In this document: piece by piece, positions 32,895 to 39,937 of the stretch
How positions within the stretch are numbered: the stretch's first letter is position 1
How the letters are laid out: each line of letters starts with the position of its first letter
Assembly: GCF_000826125.2 (NCBI RefSeq)
Contig: NZ_LN651373.1
Span: forward strand, 1,769,425-1,809,361
Direction of reading: 5' to 3'
Length of the DNA stretch: 39,937 nucleotides
Source of the DNA: Bhargavaea cecembensis
GTDB taxonomy: Bacteria > Bacillota > Bacilli > Bacillales_A > Planococcaceae
Made by a program: the position numbers and the translations under genes
Notes under the pieces: generated by a model
Database searches by the model: none
The model's input: the letters and a program-made list of their open reading frames with translations, nothing else
What the model was told of the DNA's origin: nothing

Positions 32895-34598
32895 TCAGCC
32901 TTTCAGGTGGCCGAGGAACCGTTCGAGTGTCCATGTATTGACGATGTTGTCTTTGTTCAGCCAGGCGCGCCGGGCGTACCGGACGCCGGTGTCCATGTAG
33001 CCGAGCTGTCCGGTGCTGTGCGCATCGGTGTTGATCGCAATCGGCACGCCTTTTTCCTGTGCCAGAACGAGCCATTCCTCCGCCAGGTCGAGCCGGTACG
33101 GATTGGCATTGAGCTCAAGGATCTTTCCGTATTCCGCCGCCCAATCGATGAGCCGGGCCACATCCGGCGAGTAGCCGTCGCGTCGGCCGATGAGACGGCC
33201 CGTCGGATGGGCGATCATGTCGACATTCGGATTGGAGATCGCGGCATGGAGGCGTTCCATGATCTTTTCCTGGGACTGGTTGAAGTTCGAGTGGATGGAA
33301 GCGATGACGAAGTCCAGTTCCGACAGCAGCTCATCGGCGAAATCAAGCGTCGCGTCGGGGAGGATGTCCATCTCGGTCCCGCAAAGAACCGTGATGCCTT
33401 CCAGTTCTGCGTCCACTTCCCGCACTTCCGCGATCTGCATGCGGAGGCGATCCGGCGTGAGCCCGTTTGCGACTTTCAGGTAATGGGAATGGTCGGTGAT
33501 GACCATATGGCTGTATCCGCGGTCCCTGCAGGCCTCCGCCATCTCGCGGATCGACTCGGCGCCGTCCGACCAGACCGTGTGCATATGAAGATCGGTCCGG
33601 ATGTCCTCGAGCCGGACGAGCCCGTCCAGCTCATCGCCGCGCTTGAGTTCGGTCCCGTCTTTCCTCACTTCCGGCGGGAAGAACGGCAGGCCGAAATGGC
33701 CGAAGAACTCTTTTTCGGATGAAAATGTCAGCACCGAACCGTCTTCCTGCTCGACGCCGTATTCGCTGATCTTTTCACCGCGTTCCTTGGCAATCTGCCG
33801 CATCCGGACGTTATGATCCTTGGATCCGGTGAAATGGTGGATGGCGCTGGCGAACTGTTCTTCGGTCACGAAGCGGAAGTCCACGTCGACCGGATCGTCC
33901 GCCTCTACGGTGACCGAAAGCTTGGCGTCGCCGGAAGCAATCGTCTCCATGACCGGAAGGGTGTTCATCAGTCCCTCCCGCACCCGCTCCGGCTGTCCGG
34001 TCACGACGATGAAATCGAGGTCGCTGCTCATCTCTGCCATCCTCCTGTAGCTGCCCGTCGCGAGGAACCGGTCAACTTCAGGGATGGCGAGCAGGCTGTT
34101 TTCAATGGAATGGACAACCGGCTCGAGCGCCCAGTGTGGAAGCTTGTCCGGCCGCTGACCGAACGTCTCCAGCTCCGCCAGAAGATTCTTTTCGGTCTTT
34201 TTTCCGAAGCCTGGAAGCTTGCTCACGTCCCCCGCTTCGCAGGCCGCTTTCAGCGATTCGGCGGAATCAATGCCGAGTTCCTGATGGAGCTTGGCGATCT
34301 TCTTTCCCCCGAGTCCCGGAATCTTGAGCAGCGGAATCAGTCCGTCCGGCACTTCCTCCTGCAGCTCGACGAGCAGGTCCGACTCCCCTTTTTCGAGCAG
34401 GTCGGTGATAACCGCCCCCGTCCCTTTGCCGATCCCCTTCAGGGACAGGATATCATCCATTTCCGTCAGGCTCCGCGGGTCCTGCTCGAGCACGGCCGCC
34501 GCTTTTCGGAACGCCCCGACCTTGAACGGGTTTTCACCGAGCAGTTCCATATGGAGTGCGATCTCTTCAAGCGTCTGGATGATGATCTTCTTGTTCAT
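32895..34598 (-). CDS. polX: PolX, family X DNA polymerase with PHP exonuclease domain
   Basis: The 567-residue bifunctional repair enzyme starts with helix-hairpin-helix segments (LKGIGKGTGAVI, IPGLGGKKIAKLH, LPGFGKKTEKNL). It then has the nucleotidyl-transferase core (ATGSYRRMAEMSSDLDFIVV, about 184-203, and VDVDFRFV). The C-terminal PHP 3'-5' exonuclease (about 335-567) shows DLHMHTVWSDGA, ITDHSHYLKV, EMDIL and INTDAHSTGQLGYM. It fills gaps in base-excision repair. AGGGGAGG lies 8 nt before the ATG. Confidence 0.96.
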   Translation of the reverse strand: MNKKIIIQTLEEIALHMELLGENPFKVGAFRKAAAVLEQDPRSLTEMDDILSLKGIGKGTGAVITDLLEKGESDLLVELQEEVPDGLIPLLKIPGLGGKKIAKLHQELGIDSAESLKAACEAGDVSKLPGFGKKTEKNLLAELETFGQRPDKLPHWALEPVVHSIENSLLAIPEVDRFLATGSYRRMAEMSSDLDFIVVTGQPERVREGLMNTLPVMETIASGDAKLSVTVEADDPVDVDFRFVTEEQFASAIHHFTGSKDHNVRMRQIAKERGEKISEYGVEQEDGSVLTFSSEKEFFGHFGLPFFPPEVRKDGTELKRGDELDGLVRLEDIRTDLHMHTVWSDGAESIREMAEACRDRGYSHMVITDHSHYLKVANGLTPDRLRMQIAEVREVDAELEGITVLCGTEMDILPDATLDFADELLSELDFVIASIHSNFNQSQEKIMERLHAAISNPNVDMIAHPTGRLIGRRDGYSPDVARLIDWAAEYGKILELNANPYRLDLAEEWLVLAQEKGVPIAINTDAHSTGQLGYMDTGVRYARRAWLNKDNIVNTWTLERFLGHLKG

Positions 34599-34621
34599 AT
34601 GAAAAACCTCCCCTTTCGGCT

Positions 34622-34649
34622 AAAAAGCTCCCCTCTCGGGAGGGAAGCT
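34622..34649 (-). terminator. Terminator of zapA-cvpA
   Basis: A 10-bp stem (34626-34635 with 34640-34649, one G-U pair) and a 4-nt loop, followed by five T on the minus strand. It overlaps the cvpA stop codon and separates the zapA-cvpA unit from polX. Confidence 0.75.
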
Positions 34650-35188
34650 CATTTCACGTAAATGTACCACCAGTTCTTGGCCGCCTCGGAGATGAGCGGC
34701 GTATGCTTCAGGATGGCCCCCGCCAGGATCGACGAATCGATCCGGTCCTGGATAAAGCCGATCGGCAGCATGGCAAAAACATACAAAAGGAAAAAGAGGA
34801 CAAGATAAAATTCCAAAAAGCCGAGCGCCGCTCCGGTGAACGCGTTGATCGACCCGAGCACGGGCAAGTATTTCAGGAAATCCAGCATGGAAGAAAGCAG
34901 CTGGAGGACGAGCTTGACGGCGATGAAAATAAAGACAAACGCCAGCAGACGGTAGAACGTCTGGTCAAAATCGATGCTCCCGAATGCGATCTTGAGCGAA
35001 TTTCCGGCCTCCACCGCCGGATACGGCACCCAGAGGACGAACTTTTCGGCGAGCGGCTTGTAATAAACCCAGGCCACGATAAGTGCGACGATGAAACTTA
35101 CCATATGTATAAGCTGGACGATCAGGCCCCGCTTGAAGCCGGCGATCAGCCCTCCGAGCAGGACAAAAACTATCATTAAATCGAGCAT
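34649..35188 (-). CDS. CvpA family membrane protein (YshB-like)
   Basis: A 179-residue membrane protein with four hydrophobic helices: LMIVFVLLGGLIAGFKRG at the N-terminus, MVSFIVALIVAWVYY, LLAFVFIFIAVKLVLQLL, and a C-terminal LEFYLVLFFLLYVFAMLP. The GFKRGLI turn is typical of CvpA/colicin V production homologues, whose role in Firmicutes is unclear. The start is ATG at 35188 with AAGGG upstream. zapA ends 5 nt before it, so they are co-transcribed. Confidence 0.9.
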   Translation of the reverse strand: MLDLMIVFVLLGGLIAGFKRGLIVQLIHMVSFIVALIVAWVYYKPLAEKFVLWVPYPAVEAGNSLKIAFGSIDFDQTFYRLLAFVFIFIAVKLVLQLLSSMLDFLKYLPVLGSINAFTGAALGFLEFYLVLFFLLYVFAMLPIGFIQDRIDSSILAGAILKHTPLISEAAKNWWYIYVK

Positions 35189-35193
35189 GCACG

Positions 35194-35454
35194 TCAACCC
35201 TTCAGCGTTTTCAGTTCGTTTTCCAGCTCTTCGATGCGCTCTTTCAGCTTGACGGCATCGTTCACTGTGTTCACTGCCGTCAGGACGGCGATTTTCGTCG
35301 TATCGAGCGACCGGTTTTTCGAGGAGATTTCGCGCATCATGTCATCCACGAGCGAAGCGACGAGGCGCATATGGCTGCTGCTCTCCGTTCCGACCATCTG
35401 ATATGTCTGGCCATAGATCTCCACGGCCACACGGATTTTTTTCGGTTCAGTCAC
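35194..35454 (-). CDS. zapA: Cell division protein ZapA
   Basis: An 86-residue FtsZ-ring stabiliser. The start is GTG at 35454 with AAGGAGGTGG upstream, giving [20 protein letters not shown]. The long frame beyond it is antisense to rnhC and not coding. The globular head contains [16 protein letters not shown]. The C-terminal half (about 55-86) is a coiled coil ending [18 protein letters not shown]. It is first in the zapA-cvpA unit and divergent from rnhC. Confidence 0.94.
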   Translation of the reverse strand: MTEPKKIRVAVEIYGQTYQMVGTESSSHMRLVASLVDDMMREISSKNRSLDTTKIAVLTAVNTVNDAVKLKERIEELENELKTLKG

Positions 35455-35486
35455 TCCCGCCACCTCCTTGAAAAATCCTATACACC

Positions 35487-35495
35487 ATAATACCA
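35487..35495 (-). promoter_or_regulatory. Putative extended -10 promoter of zapA-cvpA
   Basis: On the minus strand TGGTATTAT forms an extended -10. A TTGAAT sits only 12 bp upstream, too close to act as a standard -35. The leader is about 25 nt. Confidence 0.45.
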
Positions 35496-35583
35496 TGAAA
35501 GCAGATTCAATGTGTAGGACGGAAAACGCCGGCCATCCTTTTTGGGAGCCGGCCGGATCTGCACAGGATGGAAGGATGAGAAT

Positions 35584-36534
35584 ATGTCGAATACGGTCAT
35601 CACGATGGACCCCGTGCAGATGAAGAAACTGATGGATCACTATGCCGCGTCGAAGGTCGAGCGCTCCGCTCCCGGCGTGGTCTTCGCCGCAAAGGCGGGC
35701 GGCGCCTCGATCACGGCGTACCGCTCCGGCAAAGTCATGTTCCAGGGGGCGGGAGGGCCCGCTGAAGCGGCCAAATGGAGCGCAGGCACCTCTGCGGGAC
35801 AGGCGCCGCCCGCAAAGAAATCGGCGGCCAAGGGAGACCGGCTTCCGGACGGGTTCTCCCGGATGTCCGTCCTCGGTTCGGACGAAACCGGAACGGGCGA
35901 TTTCTTCGGCCCCGTGACGGTCGCCGCCTGCTACGTGCCCGCCGAAAAAATTGCGCTTGCCGAGGAACTCGGCGTGAAAGACTCGAAGATGCTGACCGAT
36001 CCGCTCATGAGGCGGATCGGACCGGAGATCAAGGCGGCGTTCACGAACAGCGTGCTCGTCCTGCCGAATGAGAAATACAACACCGTCCAGGCGAAGGGCT
36101 GGTCGCAGGGCAAAATCAAAGCCCTCCTCCACAACCAGGCGATCCGTCATGTGCTTCGGAAACTCGGCGACGACCGGCCGGATTTCATCCTGATCGACCA
36201 GTTCGCCGAGCGGAATGTCTATTACCGGCACATCGCCCAGGAAGGGGAAATCATCCGGGAAAACGTGCTGTTTTCCACGAAGGCGGAAAATCTGCATGTC
36301 TCGGTAGCCTGTGCGTCCATCCTCGCCCGGGTCGCTTTTCTTGAAAAAATGGACCGGCTGAGTGAGAAAGCCGGCATCACCCTACCGAAAGGGGCCGGCA
36401 AGCCGGTCGATGAAGCGGCGGCGAAGATCATCCTCGGCAAGGGCGACGGCTTCCTGTCGTCGATCACGAAGCGCCACTTCGCCAATACCGGCAAAGCCGC
36501 CCTGCTCGCTGCGAAAAAACGCGGCAGGGGATGA
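35584..36534 (+). CDS. rnhC: Ribonuclease HIII
   Basis: RNase HIII removes RNA from RNA-DNA hybrids. The 316-residue product (ATG at 35584, GGAAGGATGA upstream) has an N-terminal TBP-like substrate-binding domain (about 1-80) and a linker. The catalytic domain follows, with [20 protein letters not shown] (about 97-116, holding the D-E pair), VKDSKML, and later D and E positions in [11 protein letters not shown]. It is one of two plus-strand genes and converges on pheT. Array 3 begins 9 bp after its stop, and no separate plus-strand terminator is obvious. Confidence 0.96.
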   Translation: MSNTVITMDPVQMKKLMDHYAASKVERSAPGVVFAAKAGGASITAYRSGKVMFQGAGGPAEAAKWSAGTSAGQAPPAKKSAAKGDRLPDGFSRMSVLGSDETGTGDFFGPVTVAACYVPAEKIALAEELGVKDSKMLTDPLMRRIGPEIKAAFTNSVLVLPNEKYNTVQAKGWSQGKIKALLHNQAIRHVLRKLGDDRPDFILIDQFAERNVYYRHIAQEGEIIRENVLFSTKAENLHVSVACASILARVAFLEKMDRLSEKAGITLPKGAGKPVDEAAAKIILGKGDGFLSSITKRHFANTGKAALLAAKKRGRG

Positions 36535-36543
36535 ATTTGACGC

Positions 36544-36671
36544 GAATAGATAGAAAGCGGACATGAATAGATAGAATGCCTGGACGAATAGATAGAAAGC
36601 TGACTCGGATAGATAGAATGCTGACACGAATAGATAGAAAGCTGACTGAATGCCGACACGAATAGATAGAA
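36544..36671. repeat. Intergenic tandem array 3 (21-bp units, core GAATAGATAGAA)
   Basis: Cores start at 36544, 36565, 36586, 36607 (GGATAGATAGAA), 36628 and 36660. The first four steps are exactly 21 bp. The last is 32 bp because one unit (36648) has lost TAGATAGAA between GAA repeats. The tails alternate strictly between an AGCTGAC type and a TGCTGACAC type, so the super-repeat is a 42-bp dimer. It lies in the convergent gap between rnhC and pheT, directly before the pheT terminator. Confidence 0.92.
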
Positions 36672-36676
36672 CAACT

Positions 36677-36714
36677 CAAAAACCCTTCCCCGTTCTGCAT
36701 CTCGGGGAAGGGTT
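36677..36714 (-). terminator. Terminator of pheST
   Basis: A 12-bp perfect stem (AACCCTTCCCCG, 36681-36692, with 36703-36714) and a 10-nt loop, followed by five T on the minus strand. It could also serve rnhC weakly (GTTGTT on the plus strand). Confidence 0.85.
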
Positions 36715-36723
36715 GTTACTCGT

Positions 36724-39135
36724 TCAGCTGCGGACGCGTGCGCCTTCGGCTTCCAGCGCACCGATGACGCGGTTGTGCGCTTCGGACACTTCTTCATCGG
36801 TAAGCGTGCGTTCCGGATCCTGGTAGGTGAGCGAGAAGGCGATGGACTTCATGCCTTCCGCCATCTTCTCCCCTTCGTACACGTCGAACACATGGACGTC
36901 CTTGAGCAGGCTTCCGGCATTCGAGCGGATCGCTTTTTCAAGCGTCGCGGATTCCGTCGTCTTCGGCACGACGAGTGCGATATCCCGGCTGATCGACGGG
37001 AACTTCGGAACCGGCGAGTAGACTAGCGGCTCATCGTCTTTCTTGAGGATGGCCTCCAGATTCAGTTCCATGACAAATGTGTCTTTCAGGTCACGTGCCT
37101 TCTGCTCGGACGGGTGCAGCTGGCCGACGACGCCGACCCGCTCGCCGCTGAGAAGGACATCCGCCGTCCGGCCCGGATGAAGGCCGGCCATCTCCCCTTT
37201 CCGGAACGAAAGCCCTCCGGAAAGTCCGAGGATGTCAAAGAGACCTTCCGCGATTCCTTTGATCGTATAGAAATCCGCCTTCCGGGCCGAGCCCTGCCAT
37301 TCGCTGCCGTTCCATTCCCCGGTGATGACCGCGGCGGCATGTTCAACTTCCGTCGGCAGGCCGTCCGCTCCTTCGCCGAGGAACACGGCGCCGGTTTCAT
37401 ACAGGGCGATCGAGCCGTTCTGGCGCGCCACATTGTAAGTGACCGCCTCAAGCAGATGCGGCAGGAGGCTCTGGCGGAGCGTGCTCCGCTCCTCGCTCAT
37501 CGGCATGAGCAGCTCTGTGACCGGCGCCGTTTCAAGCGCGAACTTCTGCGCTTCTTTCGCGGAAGTGAGCGAGTAGGTGATCGCCTGATAGAGGCCTGCC
37601 CCTTCCATGAAACGGCGGACGACCCGGCGCTTCGACTGGTACGGGCTCAGCCCGCCCGGAACCGATTCGGCCACGGGCAGTGTCTTCGGAATTTCATCGT
37701 ATCCGTAGAGCCTGGCGATTTCTTCGACGATGTCTTCTGGGATGGCGATGTCGCCGCGCCGGGTCGGAGCATCGATGACGAACAGGCCGTTCACCGCTTC
37801 GTACGGGAATTTCAGCCGGTCCATGATCCGCTCCATTTCTTCAAACGGGATTTTCATTCCGAGATGTTCGTTGATGAAATCCGGCGACACCGTGACGCGG
37901 AGCGGTTCTTTATCGAGTTCGTCAAAGAGGACCGTCCCGGACAGCACTTCGCCGCCCGCCAGGCTTTCCATGAGTGCGGCTGCGCGTTCTCCGGCTTCGA
38001 TCACCCGGTTCGGATCCACGCCTTTTTCAAAGCGGGTGCTGGCGTCGCTGCGGAGTCCGAGGTCCTTGGACGCGCGACGGACGGAGGCCGGGTCGAACCA
38101 GGCAGCCTCGATCACGACAGTCGTCGTTCCTTCATGGACTTCAGAATTCGCCCCGCCCATCACGCCGGCGATGGCGACCGGCTCGCGGCCGTTCGTGATG
38201 AGGAGATGATGAGGTTGGAGCGTTCGCTCGGTGCCGTCGAGCGTTTCGATCGTCTCTCCCTCGGATGCATGCCGGACGACGATCTCCCCCGTGCCGAGGC
38301 GGTCATAGTCGAACGCATGGAGCGGCTGGCCGTATTCGAGCAGGACGAAGTTGGTGATGTCGACGATGTTGTTGATCGGGCGGACGCCGGAAGCCATGAG
38401 GCGGGCCTTCAGCCATTCGGGCGAGCTGCCGACCTTCACATTGCGGACGACTTTCGCCGCGTACAGCGGGTTCGCCTCCGGTGCATCGACGCGCAGTTTC
38501 AGCTTTCCGGAAGCCGGATCCTCCGCTTCTCCGTGGGACGTATCGGGAAGCGTCACTTCCTTCGACAGGATCGCCCCGGCCTCATAGGCGACGCCGAGCA
38601 TGCTGAGCGCATCCGCCCTGTTCGGCGTGAGGTCCAGTTCAAGGACCGTGTCATCGAGCCCGAGCAGCGGGAGCGCGTCCTCGCCGGCAGGGGAATCGTC
38701 CGGAAGCACGTAAATCCCTTCGGAAACGGCTTTCGGGACGACCTTGCCATCAAAACCGAGTTCCTGCAGCGAACAGATCATGCCGTTCGATTCCTCGCCG
38801 CGCAACTTCGCTTTCTTGATCTTGATGCCGCCCGGGAGCCGCGCGCCGGGACGGGCCACGACGACGTGCTGGCCGGCTGCCACGTTCGGCGCCCCGCAGA
38901 TGATCTGGACGGGCTCTTCTTCGCCGACATCCACTTGGCAAATGTTCAGCTTGTCCGCCTGCGGATGCTTGCTGCATTCGACCACGTAGCCGACGACGAT
39001 GTTTTTCAGTCCTTCAGACCGGTCGTCCACGCTGTCGACTTCGATCCCGGAACGGGTGATTTTTTCCGCCAGCTCGGCGGGGGCCACTCCGTTAATGTCT
39101 ACATATTCGTTCAGCCAGTTCAATGATACATTCAT
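36724..39135 (-). CDS. pheT: Phenylalanine-tRNA ligase beta subunit
   Basis: The 803-residue beta subunit pairs with PheS in an alpha2-beta2 synthetase. The order is an N-terminal tRNA-binding (OB-fold) domain (about 40-155, GYVVECSKHPQADKLNICQV), the B3/B4 editing domain (about 210-400, DITNFVLLEYGQPLHAFDYD), the B5 domain (about 405-480, VTVSPDFINEHLGMKIPFEE), the catalytic-like core, and the C-terminal anticodon-binding FDX-ACB domain (YSPVPKFPSISRDIALVV). GAGGAGGG precedes the ATG. It is 15 nt downstream of pheS. Confidence 0.97.
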   Translation of the reverse strand: MNVSLNWLNEYVDINGVAPAELAEKITRSGIEVDSVDDRSEGLKNIVVGYVVECSKHPQADKLNICQVDVGEEEPVQIICGAPNVAAGQHVVVARPGARLPGGIKIKKAKLRGEESNGMICSLQELGFDGKVVPKAVSEGIYVLPDDSPAGEDALPLLGLDDTVLELDLTPNRADALSMLGVAYEAGAILSKEVTLPDTSHGEAEDPASGKLKLRVDAPEANPLYAAKVVRNVKVGSSPEWLKARLMASGVRPINNIVDITNFVLLEYGQPLHAFDYDRLGTGEIVVRHASEGETIETLDGTERTLQPHHLLITNGREPVAIAGVMGGANSEVHEGTTTVVIEAAWFDPASVRRASKDLGLRSDASTRFEKGVDPNRVIEAGERAAALMESLAGGEVLSGTVLFDELDKEPLRVTVSPDFINEHLGMKIPFEEMERIMDRLKFPYEAVNGLFVIDAPTRRGDIAIPEDIVEEIARLYGYDEIPKTLPVAESVPGGLSPYQSKRRVVRRFMEGAGLYQAITYSLTSAKEAQKFALETAPVTELLMPMSEERSTLRQSLLPHLLEAVTYNVARQNGSIALYETGAVFLGEGADGLPTEVEHAAAVITGEWNGSEWQGSARKADFYTIKGIAEGLFDILGLSGGLSFRKGEMAGLHPGRTADVLLSGERVGVVGQLHPSEQKARDLKDTFVMELNLEAILKKDDEPLVYSPVPKFPSISRDIALVVPKTTESATLEKAIRSNAGSLLKDVHVFDVYEGEKMAEGMKSIAFSLTYQDPERTLTDEEVSEAHNRVIGALEAEGARVRS

Positions 39136-39150
39136 GTCAACAATCCCTCC

Positions 39151-39937
<787 letters not shown>

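Noticed and set aside
36382-36627. Minus-strand frame through array 3 with seven-residue repeats (SAFYLF)
   Set aside because: It is caused by the 21-bp period. It has no ribosome site or conserved start, overlaps the end of rnhC, and array 2 (period 20) shows that coding is not the reason for the arrays.
7231-36671. The three repeat arrays as CRISPR arrays
   Set aside because: The repeats are 12-13 bp with 7-9 bp tails, not about 30-bp repeats with unique spacers of similar length. There are no cas genes, and the tails recur in ordered sub-types.

Overview
The window is one continuous piece of a spore-forming Bacillales chromosome that is clearly GC-rich. The gene order is that of the Bacillus subtilis pheS-to-hemL region. 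Spore genes (gerE, a SpoVID-like protein), full-length matches to B. subtilis family sizes, and GC-rich codons point to Planococcaceae (a Sporosarcina/Bhargavaea-like organism). That assignment is inference; no 16S gene is present. Nearly all genes lie on the minus strand. Only yslB and rnhC are on the plus strand.

Read in the direction of transcription (right to left), the window opens with pheS (cut by the window edge) and pheT. They converge on plus-strand rnhC. Next come zapA-cvpA, polX-mutS2, a DUF350 membrane protein with a tiny membrane peptide, and the fatty-acid oxidation block lcfA, fadR-fadB-etfB-etfA. This block carries a near-ideal FadR operator and a cre-like site. After trxA and uvrC with a DUF1992 gene come yslB and the succinate dehydrogenase operon sdhCAB. 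These are followed by ysmA, gerE (with a good sigma-K promoter), a MarR regulator, rdgB, ysnB, a single tRNA-Arg(UCU), a TPR protein, tig, clpX, lonA-engB, and the haem operon hemA-hemX-hemC-hemD-hemB-hemL. The haem operon has a PerR-type box at a distal promoter. The window ends in a SpoVID-like gene with a sigma-E-like promoter.

The coding content is conserved housekeeping. The unusual material is intergenic. Three loci (between engB and hemA, between sdhB and ysmA, and between rnhC and pheT) carry short tandem arrays. Their core sequences differ completely, but they share one design: a 12-13 bp core ending in GAA or GAAAA, a 7-9 bp spacer, a 20-21 bp period, and ordered sub-types (dimer or trimer super-repeats). 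The array near sdhB is interrupted by a 227-bp structured non-coding element. It has perfect 10-bp terminal inverted repeats and a TA target duplication, so it looks like a MITE. Removing it restores an exact 20-bp array unit.

Compared with B. subtilis gene order (from memory), lonB, the leu/ilv operon, rph, gerM, racE and lysC are missing from their expected places. Terminators and promoters are well formed at almost every transcription-unit boundary and are listed individually.
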